Origin: Salinicola tamaricis
Lineage (GTDB): Bacteria > Pseudomonadota > Gammaproteobacteria > Pseudomonadales > Halomonadaceae
NCBI RefSeq assembly: GCF_003006155.1
Contig: NZ_CP023559.1
Span: 868,001-932,000 of the forward strand
DNA: 64,000 nt
Direction of reading: 5' to 3'
Positions within the stretch are counted from its first letter, which is position 1. Each line of letters starts with the position of its first letter. The translations under genes and the position numbers were made by a program. The notes beneath the pieces were generated by a model that saw nothing but the letters and a program-made list of their open reading frames with translations, did not search any database and was not told the DNA's origin. Below, one piece after another: positions 49,495 to 59,325 of the stretch.

Positions 49495-50361
49495 TCACCC
49501 GCCGGCGCCGCCCAGCAACTGCTGGTGATAGTGGCGATAGAGCGCCGGGGTCTGAGCGTCGACCTCGGCCGCCCGTGCCGGTTCGCCCCAGAATAGCTTG
49601 AAGGCGTCGACGCCCTGGAACACGAACAGGCTGACCCCGCTGATCACCGCGGCGCCGGCGGCCTCGGCCAGGGCGATGAACTCGGTGCGCGCGGGCACGT
49701 AGACGGCATCGAAGATCCACTGGTCAGCGCGGATCAGCGACCCGGGCAGGGGGCAGCCGGGGCTCTTCTCATGACCGATCGGGGTGCAGTTGACCAGCCC
49801 GTCACACTCGCCGGCCAGCGCAGCGAGAGCCTCGGGCGCCACCGCCCGCGCGGCGAATCCAGCCGCCGCGAGCTGGTCCGCCAGGGAGTCGGCCTTGGCG
49901 CGGTCGAGGTCCAGCAGCAGAATCTCCTCGGCGCCGAGCTGGCCCAGCCCGAAGGCCACCGCCTTGCCCACCCCGCCGCTGCCGAGCATCAGCACCCGGC
50001 CCGGGGGCCTCGCGTCCAGGGTGGCGCGGTAGCCGGCCACGAAGCCGGTGAAGTCGGTGTTCTCGGCGTGCACCCCGGCGGCGCCGAAGATCAGGGTGTT
50101 GGCGGCCCCCACCAACCGGGCGCCTTCACCGGCGCTGTCGGCCAGGGCCAGCGCCTGCTCCTTATAGGGATAGGTGACATTGACCCCGCGGAAGCCCTGG
50201 GCCCGCAGCTCGTCCACCTGCGCTTTCACCGAAGAGGGTGGTGCGATCAGCGCATCGAACAGCGTGTAGCTTACCGGCAGGCCGAGCAGCCGGCCGAGAC
50301 GCCGGTGCAGGTCGGGCGCGCTGGAGTGTTGAATCGCCTGGCCGATCAAGCCCAACTGCAT
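49495..50361 (-). CDS. aroE: Shikimate/quinate dehydrogenase, AroE family
   Basis: A 288-residue intact NAD(P) enzyme. The substrate site has GQAIQHSSAPDLHRR and GVNVTYPYKEQALALA (the YPYKE form of TYPHK); the cofactor fold has LMLGSGGVGKAVAFGLGQLG followed by LLDLDRAKADSLA. The acidic Asp after the second strand suggests NAD rather than NADP, as in catabolic quinate/shikimate dehydrogenases. Position beside pcaB, and a 3-dehydroshikimate dehydratase gene at 62555, support a catabolic role. A housekeeping AroE cannot be excluded. Confidence 0.82.
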   Translation of the reverse strand: MQLGLIGQAIQHSSAPDLHRRLGRLLGLPVSYTLFDALIAPPSSVKAQVDELRAQGFRGVNVTYPYKEQALALADSAGEGARLVGAANTLIFGAAGVHAENTDFTGFVAGYRATLDARPPGRVLMLGSGGVGKAVAFGLGQLGAEEILLLDLDRAKADSLADQLAAAGFAARAVAPEALAALAGECDGLVNCTPIGHEKSPGCPLPGSLIRADQWIFDAVYVPARTEFIALAEAAGAAVISGVSLFVFQGVDAFKLFWGEPARAAEVDAQTPALYRHYHQQLLGGAGG

Positions 50362-50578
50362 GTGAGAGTTCCCGTGACTAAAAGATGATAGATAAACGCA
50401 GGGTCATGATAACCCGGCCACCCGGAAGCCGCGGCTTTCAGGCATAATCGGCACCCGGTGGGTGGGCGCCCCGGCGCTGGCCGGCCATCAAGGCGTGCTC
50501 GCCCCCCGAGCACCGCCACTCGCAGAACGAACAACAGTACGCTGACACACCCGAGACAATCTCCAAAAGGCTTCTCCC

Positions 50579-51577
50579 ATGCTCAAGCACACCCTCACGG
50601 CGCTGGCGCTGGCCACTGGACTGACGGCGACCTCGCTGGCCGCGGCGGACTACCCCGAGCACAACATCCAGGGCATCATCCAGTGGGGCGCCGGTGGCGC
50701 CACGGACAACGTGGCACGCAGCCTGACCCCGCACGTGGAGGAAGCGCTGGGCACCAAGATCATCCTCAACAACCGCCCAGGCGGTACCGGCGTAATCGGC
50801 ATGAACGCGGTGATGCACAAACGCCCCGACGGCTACACCGTGCTCTACGGCGCCGAGAACCCGCAGCTCTATCCGATCATGGGCCTGGCCGATTTCACCT
50901 ACGCCGACATGCAGCCGATCAACGTCATCGCCCAGGGCCTGGTGGTGATTGCTGCCCCCGCCGACAGCCCGTTCGACAGTTTCCAGGATCTGCTCGACTA
51001 CGCTCATCAGCATCCGGACGAGCTGCGCATGGGCGACACCGGTGCCGGCGGCCTGCCCAGCACCCTGCTGGCGATGATCAACGCAGTCGATAGTCTCAAG
51101 GTGCGCAGCGTCACCTTCGGCGGCGACGGCCCCGGCATCACCGCCATGCTCGGCGATCATATCGACTTCATGCCGCTGAGCCTGGCTGCGGCCAAGGAGC
51201 AGATCAAGGCCGGCCGGCTCAAGGGTCTGGCGGTGTTCACTCGCGAGCCGATCGACGGCCTGCCGAATACCCCACCGATCACCCAGGCGCTGCCGAAGAT
51301 CGCCGCCTATCTGCCATGGGGGCCGTTCTGGGCCGTGGCGGTGCGCAAGGATACGCCCGACGCGATCGTCGATACCCTGAGCGACGCCTATGCCAAGGGT
51401 GTGGCCAACGAGCAGTTCCAGCGCTTCCTGTTCGACAACAGCGCCAAGTCGCTCAACCTGCGCGGTGAAGAGGCGGAGAAGTTCCTGAAACGCTGGCAGT
51501 CGGTGACCGCCTGGGCCCTGCAGAAGGCCGGCTCGGCCAAGGTCTCGCCGGAGAGCGTGGGCATTCCCAAGCCCTGA
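50579..51577 (+). CDS. tctC: TctC-family periplasmic binding protein (third Tct system)
   Basis: A 332-residue intact protein. Signal peptide LTALALATGLTATSLAAA, cleavage near residue 21. Binding segments: GIIQWGAGGATDNVARSLTP, NNRPGGTGVIGMNAV, YGAENPQLYPIM, GDTGAGGLPSTLLAM and SFIP-type DHIDFMPLSLAAAKEQI. First gene of a rightward tctC-tctB-tctA operon. It lies divergent from the shikimate/quinate dehydrogenase; an aromatic or hydroaromatic acid substrate is possible but only by position. Confidence 0.92.
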   Translation: MLKHTLTALALATGLTATSLAAADYPEHNIQGIIQWGAGGATDNVARSLTPHVEEALGTKIILNNRPGGTGVIGMNAVMHKRPDGYTVLYGAENPQLYPIMGLADFTYADMQPINVIAQGLVVIAAPADSPFDSFQDLLDYAHQHPDELRMGDTGAGGLPSTLLAMINAVDSLKVRSVTFGGDGPGITAMLGDHIDFMPLSLAAAKEQIKAGRLKGLAVFTREPIDGLPNTPPITQALPKIAAYLPWGPFWAVAVRKDTPDAIVDTLSDAYAKGVANEQFQRFLFDNSAKSLNLRGEEAEKFLKRWQSVTAWALQKAGSAKVSPESVGIPKP

Positions 51578-51692
51578 TACGCCGCGCGATCCGCGCGATC
51601 CGCGCGCGCCGCACCGCTGTCAATGACCGCGGAGCGGCGCGCCATTCTGCCCACCCTCGACGGCACCGAACGCCGCCGATCTGGAGTGTCGC

Positions 51693-52164
51693 ATGTCTCA
51701 CCCTCCTCCCCTGAAGGCCGGCGAGCGCGCCTTCAATCTGCTGCTGCTGCTGTTCAGCGCCGGCGTGTTCTACGAGGCCTACCGCATCTCCGGCTTCGAT
51801 CTACCCAACTCGGCGGGCGCCTTTCCGCTGCTGCTGGGGGCGATCATGATCGTCACCATGCTCTCGATCCTGCTCGGCCAGCGCCACCATCCGCGCCCCG
51901 CGGCCGGCGGTGCCCTCGGTGAACTGCGCCAGTTCCTCGCCACCCACTTCCCGCTGCCGGTGGTGCTGTTCTCGCTGCTCGCCGTGGGCTATCTGCTGGC
52001 CCCTGCCGGCACTCGGCTTCATCGCTGCCACGGCACTGTTCCTGCTCATCGCCCAGCTCTGTCTGCGGCGCGGCCACTGGCTCAGCGCCGTGCTCGTCAC
52101 CGTGCTGATCACCGCGGTGATCTATGCGCTGTTCACACTGCTGTTCCAGGTCTATCTCCCCTGA
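51693..52164 (+). CDS. tctB: TctB-family small permease subunit (frameshifted)
   Basis: About 157 residues with four helices: NLLLLLFSAGVFYEAY, AFPLLLGAIMIVTMLSILL, LPVVLFSLLAVGYLLA, then after a frame change near 52012 LGFIAATALFLLIAQLCLR and VLVTVLITAVIYALFTLLF. Lies 115 bases after tctC and 30 before tctA. Confidence 0.85.
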
Positions 52165-52194
52165 ACCGCCAGCGTCTCGCCAACGAGGTTTTCC

Positions 52195-53691
52195 ATGGGT
52201 GATACCCTTTCTTTCTTTCTGATGTCCTGGCTCGATCCCTCGCTGCTGATCCTGACCGCGGTGGGCACCCTGGCCGGCATCTATGTCGGCGCCATTCCCG
52301 GTCTCTCGGTCACCATGGCGACGTCGATTCTGATCTCCTTCACCTTCTCCTGGGACGTCAACGACGCCCTGGCTGATCGTCGGCATCTATACCGGCGGCG
52401 TCTACGGCGGCTCGCGGACCGCGATCCTGCTCAACATCCCCGGCGCGCCGTCGTCGGTGGCCACCGCCTTCGACGGCTACCCGCTGGCCCAGCAGGGAGA
52501 AGCCGGGCGCGCCATCGGCCTGAGCACGGTGATGTCGGTGATCGGCGGCCTGCTCGGCACCCTGGTGCTGGCCAGCGTCGCCCCTTATCTGGCCGACATG
52601 GCCCTCGAGTTCGCCCCGCGCGACTACTTCCTGATCGCCGCGCTGGGCCTGCTACTGGTCGGCAGCCTGGCCGCCGAATCACTCTCCCGCGGGATCTTCG
52701 CCGCCGCCCTGGGCGCGGTGATCGGCCTGGTCGGCCTCGACCCAGTGACCGCCGACACGCGCTTCACCCTGGGCAGCATGCAGCTGATGGGCGGCATCCA
52801 CTACGTGGTGGTGATGATCGGCATGTACGGGGTCGCCGAGGCGTTCTTCCAGCTGCACCAGCTCGACGCCACGCCGGTGCGCCAGAAGGTGGACAAGATC
52901 CTGCCGTCGCTGAGTCTGGTGCTGAGGTTTCTGCCGCTGTCGATTCGCACCTCGTTGATCGGGGTGATCGTCGGCGCCCTGCCCGGCACCGGCGGCGATA
53001 TCGCCTCGCTGTTCGCCTACGACCATGCCAAGCGCACGGTGAAGAAGCCGAGCAAGCCGTTCGGCGAGGGTGCCTACGAAGGCCTGGTGGCCCCGGAGAC
53101 CGCCAACAACGCCGCCGTGGGCGGGGCCTATGTGCCGATGCTGACGCTGGGCATGCCGGGCGACGCGGTGACCGCGATCATCATCGGTGCGCTGACCATT
53201 CACGGCCTCAACCCCGGCCCGATGCTGATGATCGAGACGCCCTACATCTTCTGGTTCACCGTGGGCAATCTGGCGCTGGCCAATCTGTTCCTGCTGCTGT
53301 TCGGGCTCACCGGCATCAAGCTCTTCGCCAAGGTGGTGGAACTACCCAAGGCGATACTGATTCCGCTGATCCTGGTGCTCTGCGTGGTCGGCACCTACTC
53401 GCTAAACGGCAGCATGACCGAAGTCTACTGGATGCTCGGCTTCGGCCTGCTTGGCTACTTCATGAAGGTGTACCGCTTCCAGATGGGACCGGTGATCCTG
53501 GGCGTGATCCTGGGCCCGCTGATGGACAAGTCCTACCGCCAGGCAATGGCCTCGGTGGGCAACGACAGCGCCGCCTTCGTCAGCGAGCTGTTCCCCACCC
53601 GCTGTCGCTGGTGCTGACCCTGGCGGTGCTCTTTCTGCTGCTCGGCCACTCGCCGCTCAAGCGTCTGCTGCGCCGGGAGAAGGCCGCCTGA
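52195..53691 (+). CDS. tctA: Tripartite tricarboxylate transporter TctA-family large permease subunit (frameshifted)
   Basis: About 499 residues. Pieces: AGIYVGAIPGLSVTMATSIL, GIYTGGVYGGSRTAILLNIP, ATAFDGYPLAQQGEAGRA, IVGALPGTGGDIASLFAY, ETANNAAVGGAYVPMLTLGM and ALTIHGLNPGPMLM, ending SLVLTLAVLFLLLGHSPLKR. The frame changes near 52372 and back near 53598. The last 13 codons and about 40 following bases are found again, slightly changed, at 55480-55552 beyond the chemoreceptor gene. Confidence 0.92.
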   Translation: MGDTLSFFLMSWLDPSLLILTAVGTLAGIYVGAIPGLSVTMATSILISFTFSWDVNDALADRRHLYRRRLRRLADRDPAQHPRRAVVGGHRLRRLPAGPAGRSRARHRPEHGDVGDRRPARHPGAGQRRPLSGRHGPRVRPARLLPDRRAGPATGRQPGRRITLPRDLRRRPGRGDRPGRPRPSDRRHALHPGQHAADGRHPLRGGDDRHVRGRRGVLPAAPARRHAGAPEGGQDPAVAESGAEVSAAVDSHLVDRGDRRRPARHRRRYRLAVRLRPCQAHGEEAEQAVRRGCLRRPGGPGDRQQRRRGRGLCADADAGHAGRRGDRDHHRCADHSRPQPRPDADDRDALHLLVHRGQSGAGQSVPAAVRAHRHQALRQGGGTTQGDTDSADPGALRGRHLLAKRQHDRSLLDARLRPAWLLHEGVPLPDGTGDPGRDPGPADGQVLPPGNGLGGQRQRRLRQRAVPHPLSLVLTLAVLFLLLGHSPLKRLLRREKAA

Positions 53692-53731
53692 CGACGCACG
53701 CTGTGTCAGCGTCGGCGGCGGCCGCGGTGCT
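53653..53731 (+). repeat. Direct repeat, left copy (tctA 3' end)
   Basis: 79 bases covering the last codons of tctA (PLKRLLRREKAA, stop) and about 40 bases after it. The right copy at 55480-55552 differs by about five substitutions and one 5-6-base gap, and still encodes PLERLLRRETAA and a stop. The two copies bracket the chemoreceptor gene. Confidence 0.85.
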
Positions 53732-55360
53732 TATGCCTTCAGCGTGAAGTGGCCAACGACGCGACTGAGCGACAGGGAGCGCTGCTTCAGGTCGTGGGCT
53801 GAGTTGGCAGTCTGCTGCACCATGGAGGCGTTGTCTTGGGTGGCCTGGTCGAGCTGGGCAATGGCGACATTGATCTGCTCGATGCCGCGCGTCTGTTCAT
53901 GGGTGGCGGCGGTGATCTCGGCAAACAGGTCGTTCCCGCTGAATGCTCTGATCGATATCCTGCATGCGCTGTTTGGCGGCATCCACCAACGCAGCCCCGT
54001 TACTCACCTGGGCATTCGAGGCCTCGATCAGCCCCTTGATCTCTTGCGCGGCGGTGGCCGAACGGTTGGCGAGCTGGCGCACTTCTGCTGCCACCACCGC
54101 AAAGCCACGTCCATGCTCCCCTGCCCGGGCGGCCTCGACGGAGGCGTTGAGCGCGAGAATGTTGGTCTGGAACGCGATGCTATCGATCAGCGTGACGATA
54201 TCGCTGATCTTGTCCGCTTCCGCGCTGATCGCCTGCATGGACACCACCGCATCGCCAATGGTCTTCTGGCCTGATTGGGAGGTGTCGCTGGCACCACTCA
54301 CCAGCCCCTTGGCCTGCTCGACGCTATCGGCGGTCTGGCGCACCGTGGCGGTCACCTCCTCCATGCTGGAAGACGTCTGCTGAAGCGCGGCGGCCTGCTC
54401 TTCGGTGCGCGACGAGAGCTCCTGGTTGCTGGTCGCGATGTCGCCTGCGCTATGGTCGACCGCCGAGCTGGTGGCGTGGATCTCCTGCATGGCCTCGTGG
54501 AGCTTGTCGCGCATCTGGCGAATGTCATACAGCAGGCTGCTCTGGTCGTTAGGGCGAAGTGTGATGGGCGCAGTCAAATCCCCTCTGGCAATGCGCGCTA
54601 CCAGCCCCGCTGCGTACTGGGGTTCTCCGCCCAGCCGACGCAGAATGAGCGAGATCATGCCCCAGAATGCCAGGGTCGCCAGGGCGCCCGCGACGATGCC
54701 CACCAGAATGGTCTTCACAATCTCGCGCATGATGGTGCCGTTCACGTCGCCGACGAAAACCCCGCTCGCCACGTAGGCATCCCAAGGGGTGAAAGCGGCG
54801 GCATAGGCACGCACCTTCGGCTTGGCATCGCCGCCGCGGGCGAAATTGGAGACGTATTCGGTAAAGCTGCTCCCTGTTGGCCGGGTGTTGTCCAGGATGG
54901 TTCTATAGATCGGCATGCCATTGGGGTCTTTGACCTGGGAGAGATCCTGGCCCGTCTCCCGCTTGGGGTGAGCCAGCATGTGCAGGTCGCCGCTGAAGGC
55001 GAATAGGTAGTTATTGTTCTTTCCAAAGTGCACATCGCGCAGCGTGTCGAAGGCTTGCCGCTTCGCTTCCTGCTCGGAGAGCCGCCCCTCTTCGGCAAGC
55101 TTGTGGTAGTGCGCCAGCGTGGACAACCCGATATCCACGGCGGTGATCATGCGCTGTTCGCGTTCGGCGTAAAGCTGAGCACGGCTTTGCAACGCATTGA
55201 TGCCAATCATGACGGCCAGAATCAGCCATAGAATGGCCACCCCCAGCAGGCGTTGGCGACGCAGCGTCATAGCAGAGAGCCCCGTTCGCGCAGCGGTACG
55301 TGAATCTGGTGACACGGGATGGGCATCGACGCCGGTCGACGGAATAACGGCAGTACTCAT
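53731..55360 (-). CDS. Methyl-accepting chemotaxis protein with single-Cache sensor (frameshifted)
   Basis: Chemoreceptor of about 543 residues. A first membrane helix ([17 protein letters not shown], about 38-56), a periplasmic domain of about 150 residues of the sCache_2 type ([26 protein letters not shown]-like and [20 protein letters not shown]), a second helix near 210-230, HAMP, then the signalling domain with hairpin tip [20 protein letters not shown] and [20 protein letters not shown]. The frame shifts near 53935, in the distal coiled coil. Flanked by direct repeats of the tctA end, so it looks inserted between tctA and the PHP gene. Confidence 0.92.
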
Positions 55361-55432
55361 TTTAGGTAGTCTCTCTTATTAGCTCAGTATGTTCCCTTGC
55401 GGTGCCGCTGCAGGGGCAGCATGACACCGGAC

Positions 55433-55448
55433 TAATACTAAAGTATTA
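55433..55448. promoter_or_regulatory. AT palindrome upstream of the chemoreceptor gene
   Basis: TAATACT-AA-AGTATTA, a perfect 16-base dyad 73 bases before the chemoreceptor ATG, in the only AT-rich part of the flanking sequence. It could be an operator or a promoter element. Confidence 0.4.
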
Positions 55449-55479
55449 ATCGAGGCACTACCTGCTGCTTATCCAGCCA

Positions 55480-55552
55480 CCGCTCGAGCGTCTGCTGCGC
55501 CGGGAGACGGCCGCCTGACGACGCGCGCTGCGTCAGCGGCGGCCGCGGTGCT
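55480..55552 (+). repeat. Direct repeat, right copy (remnant of tctA 3' end)
   Basis: 73 bases nearly identical to 53653-53731. It encodes a tctA tail (PLERLLRRETAA, stop) without any tctA in front, which shows that it is a remnant. It abuts the PHP gene stop at 55552. Confidence 0.85.
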
Positions 55553-56476
55553 CACTCACGCCAGATGGGATTGCTCCAGGCGCGACGGCCGGCGGCATCG
55601 ATCAGCGTCACGCGGATCCAGTCTCGCCGGGCAAAGCGCGCCAGCGGTAGGCGGGTCCGTGTCATCGAGTGGCCGTGCATCGCACTGGCCGCCGTGCCCG
55701 AGGCCTGGACGATGACCGTGCACACCGCCGAGGAGGCGACCTCGACCGCCTCGTCCTCGACGACGATGTCCTCGAAACGTGGGCCCTGGGTCGCGTAGAA
55801 GTCACCGCGCTTGAGCGCTTCCAGCAGCAACTCCGGCGTATTCGCCTCGGCCTTCACCTCCACCCAGCCGCCGAAGTGATCCGGTTCGGTGAAGTGCGCA
55901 TCGTCGGTGGCGATCAGGCTGAGCCGTCGCCCTTCGGTCAACAGCAGATCGGCGATCGCCATGCCGTCGCCGCGATCGCAGCCCCTGGCACAGCCATGGT
56001 TGTAGATCTCCACCGCATGCGCCGCCTCGATGGTGCGCGCGTCGTCCAGCGTCAGCCCCGACCACTGGGGATGCGCGATGGCCACGAAGGCACCGGCCTG
56101 ACGTGCCCTGGCGGCGAGTTCGGGGCCACTCTCCTGGCCATCGACCGGCTGAAAGCTCGGCGTGTGGGAAGGCGCGAAATCCAGCGGGCAGCCCCACTGC
56201 CAGCAGATGCCAGAGTTCGCCATTGCCCATCGCCCCGCTGTGCAGCTCGGCACCGAGCAGCGTGGTGAAGCCCTCGTCACGCATGGCGCGCGTATCCGTG
56301 ACGGGATAGTCGTACATGCCGATGAAGTGATCGGTCAGGGCGATGAAATCGTACCCCTCGGCGCGATAGCGTCGGCAGACCTCGGCGGCGTCCAGGGCAC
56401 CGTCAGAGAACGTCGAGTGGGTATGCAGGTTGCCGCGATAGAAGCGGCCAGGGCGGGAGAAGGCAGTCGGTCTCAC
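55552..56476 (-). CDS. PHP-domain phosphoesterase, CehA/McbA type (frameshifted)
   Basis: About 308 residues. Metal-binding PHP motifs are NLHTHSTFSDG near residue 16, ALTDHF near 45, LLGAELHSG, AIAHPQWSG and TDDAHF. The frame changes near 56200. No signal peptide. PHP proteins of this group hydrolyse phosphoesters or related bonds. As the last gene of an ABC importer operon it probably acts on the imported compound, for example a phosphodiester or phosphonate ester; that is inference. Confidence 0.85.
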
Positions 56477-56525
56477 GGGAACTCTCTCTAGTCATCGACG
56501 CGTGGGCGCGCACGGGCGTATGGGA

Positions 56526-57591
56526 TCAGTCGTCGAGCAGCAGGACGTCGCCGGCGGAAAAATGCACCGCGATGCGTTCTCCCGGGCGCGGCTCGAGCGT
56601 CCCGGCCTGATTGAAGATGTCGCAGGCGACCCGCTGGCCCGCCACCTCGGCCTGGACGCGGATCACCGAGCCCAGAAAGCGGCAGTCGAGCACCTCGCCA
56701 TCGAGGGTGACGTCGTCGGCGCCGTGCGCGTGGATGCCCAGCGTTTCCGGACGCAGGGCCAGGGTGATGGTGTCACCCGCCGCAATCGCCGCACGCTGCC
56801 CAAGGGCCGGCACGCAGAAGCGCTGACCGGCCATCTCGACGAGCGCCTCGCTCGGGGCCACCACGCGCGCCTCGAAGGTGTTGAGGGTGCCGACGAAATT
56901 GGCCACGAAGCGTGTCGCCGGGCGGTTGTAGATCTGCGCCGGCGAGCCGATCTGGTCGGCGCGCCCCTGATGCATCACCACCACGCGATCGGAGATCGAC
57001 AGCGCCTCCTCCTGGTCGTGGGTGACGAAGACCGTGGTGATGCCCAGCTCGCGCTGGATGCGGCGAATGTCGTCGCGCAGCGCCACGCGGATACGGGCAT
57101 CCAGCGCCGACAGCGGCTCGTCCAGCAGCAGCACCCGGGGCGCGGTGCGAGCGCGCGGGCCAGGGCGACACGCTGCTGCTGGCCGCCCGACATCTGATAC
57201 GCATAGCGCCCCGCCAGCGGCTCGAGATCGATCAGCGCCAGCATCTCGCGCACCCGGGCGTCGATCTCGCGCTTGGCCATGCCGGCGATCTTCAACCCGA
57301 AGGCGACGTTGTCGTAGACGCTCATGTTGGGAAACAGCGCATAGCTCTGGAAGACCATGCCGATATGCCGGCGATTGGCCGGCAGCCGGGTCACCTCCTC
57401 GTCACCGATACGGATCACGCCGGCGGAGGGCGTCTCGAAGCCGGCAATCATGCGCAGGACCGTGGTCTTGCCGCAGCCGGAGGGGCCGAGGAAGGCGATG
57501 AACTCCCCCTGCTCCACCTCGAGATCGAACCCGGCGACGGCGGTATGCTCGCCAAAGCGCTTGCCCAGGCCTGCAATTGCAAAAAACTCAT
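56526..57591 (-). CDS. ABC transporter ATP-binding protein, PotA/FbpC type (frameshifted)
   Basis: About 355 residues. Walker [11 protein letters not shown]-loop [13 protein letters not shown], signature [17 protein letters not shown], Walker [17 protein letters not shown] and H-loop [10 protein letters not shown], then a C-terminal TOBE-type domain ([13 protein letters not shown]). Breaks lie near 57570 (MSFLQLQ joined to [15 protein letters not shown]) and near 57145. The ATG at 57589-57591 overlaps the permease stop by 4 bases. Confidence 0.9.
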
Positions 57592-58443
57592 GAGACTTCC
57601 CGTTCCTTCTTGGTCGCGCGCCCTGCCCATAGCCGCGGCAGCACACGCTGCCCCGGCTTGCGCAGCGCAAAGAACTGCATCAGTGCCATGCACACCCAGG
57701 TGATGACGAAGGCCAGGATCGCCAGCGCCGCCGGCTGGTAGGCGTAGTCCTGCCCCATCTGCACCAGATAGGGGCCGAAGGCGGGGCGGCTCAATAGACT
57801 CGCCATGACGAACTCGCCCAGCGAGATCGACAGCGTCAGGAAGGCGCCGGCCACGATCGCCGAACGCACGTTGGGAAAGATCACGCTGACGACGATACGC
57901 CAGCGTGAGGCGCCGAGACTCTCCGCCGCCTCGGTCAGGGTGACGATATCGATGGCCGCCATCCCGGTATCGACGGCACGGAACATGTAGGGCAGCGCGA
58001 GCACCACATAGCCGATCACCAGCAGCAGATCGAGGCGCCCATCGCTGGTGGTCAGCGGTAGCCACGAGCCATCGCCGTAAAGACGCATATAGCCGAACAC
58101 CACCACGATCGGCGGAATGATCAGCGGCAGCAGGCTGGCGAACTCGACGACGCCACGCGCCTGCGGCAGTTTCAGCCGCACCCAGTAGACCGTCGGCACC
58201 ACCAGCAGCGTCCCCGCCAGAATGGCCAGCAGCGAAGCCACCGCCGAATAGGAGAGGCTATCGAGGAAGCGATCGCTGCCGACAGCCAGTGATAGGCGGC
58301 GAAGCTGAGCTCGCCGCGCTGCATGCCCAGCGAGAACTGGAAGGTGGCATACAGCGGCAGCAGGAAGTAGCCCGCCGCCAGCAGCACATGCTCCACGACA
58401 GCAGTGGCCAGCGTGTCACGGGCGCCCCCTTGCCGAGCCTCAT
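57588..58443 (-). CDS. ABC transporter permease, second subunit (frameshifted)
   Basis: About 285 residues, six helices, PotC/FbpB type. Starts MRLGKGAPVT, then LLAAGYFLLPLYATFQFSLG, LLAILAGTLLVVPTVYWVRL and the coupling loop TEAAESLGASRWRIVVSVIFP, ending [17 protein letters not shown]. Frame changes near 58415 and 58275. The start overlaps the first permease stop by 4 bases. Confidence 0.87.
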
Positions 58444-59325
58444 CGCTGCCACCGCTCGGCGCGGGCGCGCAGCACGAAGTAGAGCAGATTGGTCACCACC
58501 ATGATCGCCACCATCCCCAGTGCCAGGGCGAAACCGAGATTGTTGTAGAGCACGTTGCCGCGATCTGCTGGAACAGCAGGATCGGCACCACCGGGAAGTT
58601 GGCACCAGTCAACGCCACCACCGTCGCCAGGGTCCCGAAGGCGTTGGCGAACACAGCATGAAACAGCTCAGCACCGACGGCGTCAGCACCGGCAGCGCGA
58701 CCCGGCGCCAATACTGGGGCGGCTGGCGCCGAGGCTCTCGGCCGCCTCCTGCCACTCGCGCTTGAGCCCCTGCATCGCCGGAGTGATGATCAGCAGCATC
58801 AATGGCAGCTGAAAATAGAGATAGGTCAGCGCCAGCCCCCAGAAGGAGAAAGGCTGAAGCCGCTGGCGTAGAGGTTGATCCCGAACAGATCACGCAGCAG
58901 TACGGTGACCAGCCCCAGCCGCCCGAGTGTGGCAATGAACGCGAATGCAGCGGCACGCCGGCGAAGTTGGAGGCCACGCCGGAGAAGGTAGTGAAGGCAT
59001 GCCGCAGCCAGGACGGCAGGCCGCCATGCACCAGCGCATAGCAGACCAGCAGCCCACCGAGCGCACCCAGCCCGGCGGAGACCAGGCTGAGGCGGATCGA
59101 CAGCGAGTAGGCGCTGGCGATCGTCGGCGACGCCAGCGCGCGCAGGTTGTCGAAGGTGAACTGCCCCTGCGGGGTCTGAAAAGCCCCCTGCACCAGATAG
59201 AGCACCGGCAGCACCAGAAACAGCAGCACGAACAGCGCGAACGGCAGCAGGCCCAGCCAGCGCCACAGCGGCGACCCCATCAGGTTCGCCCCGTCTGCCC
59301 GCACCTGGAGAAGGCGGTGCGCCAT
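58440..59325 (-). pseudogene. ABC transporter permease, first subunit (about four frameshifts)
   Basis: Joined length is about 295 residues. Pieces: WLGLLPFALFVLLFLVLPVL, AYSLSIRLSLVSAGLGALGG, AFAFIATLGRLGLVTVLLRD, LTYLYFQLPLMLLII, MQGLKREWQEAAESLGA (coupling loop), FHAVFANAFGTLATVVALTG and LVYFVLRARAERW-like tail. Breaks near 58940, 58855, 58725 and 58560. Its start follows directly on the binding-protein stop. Multiple breaks in the middle of an operon with largely sound neighbours suggest sequence error. Confidence 0.82.
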
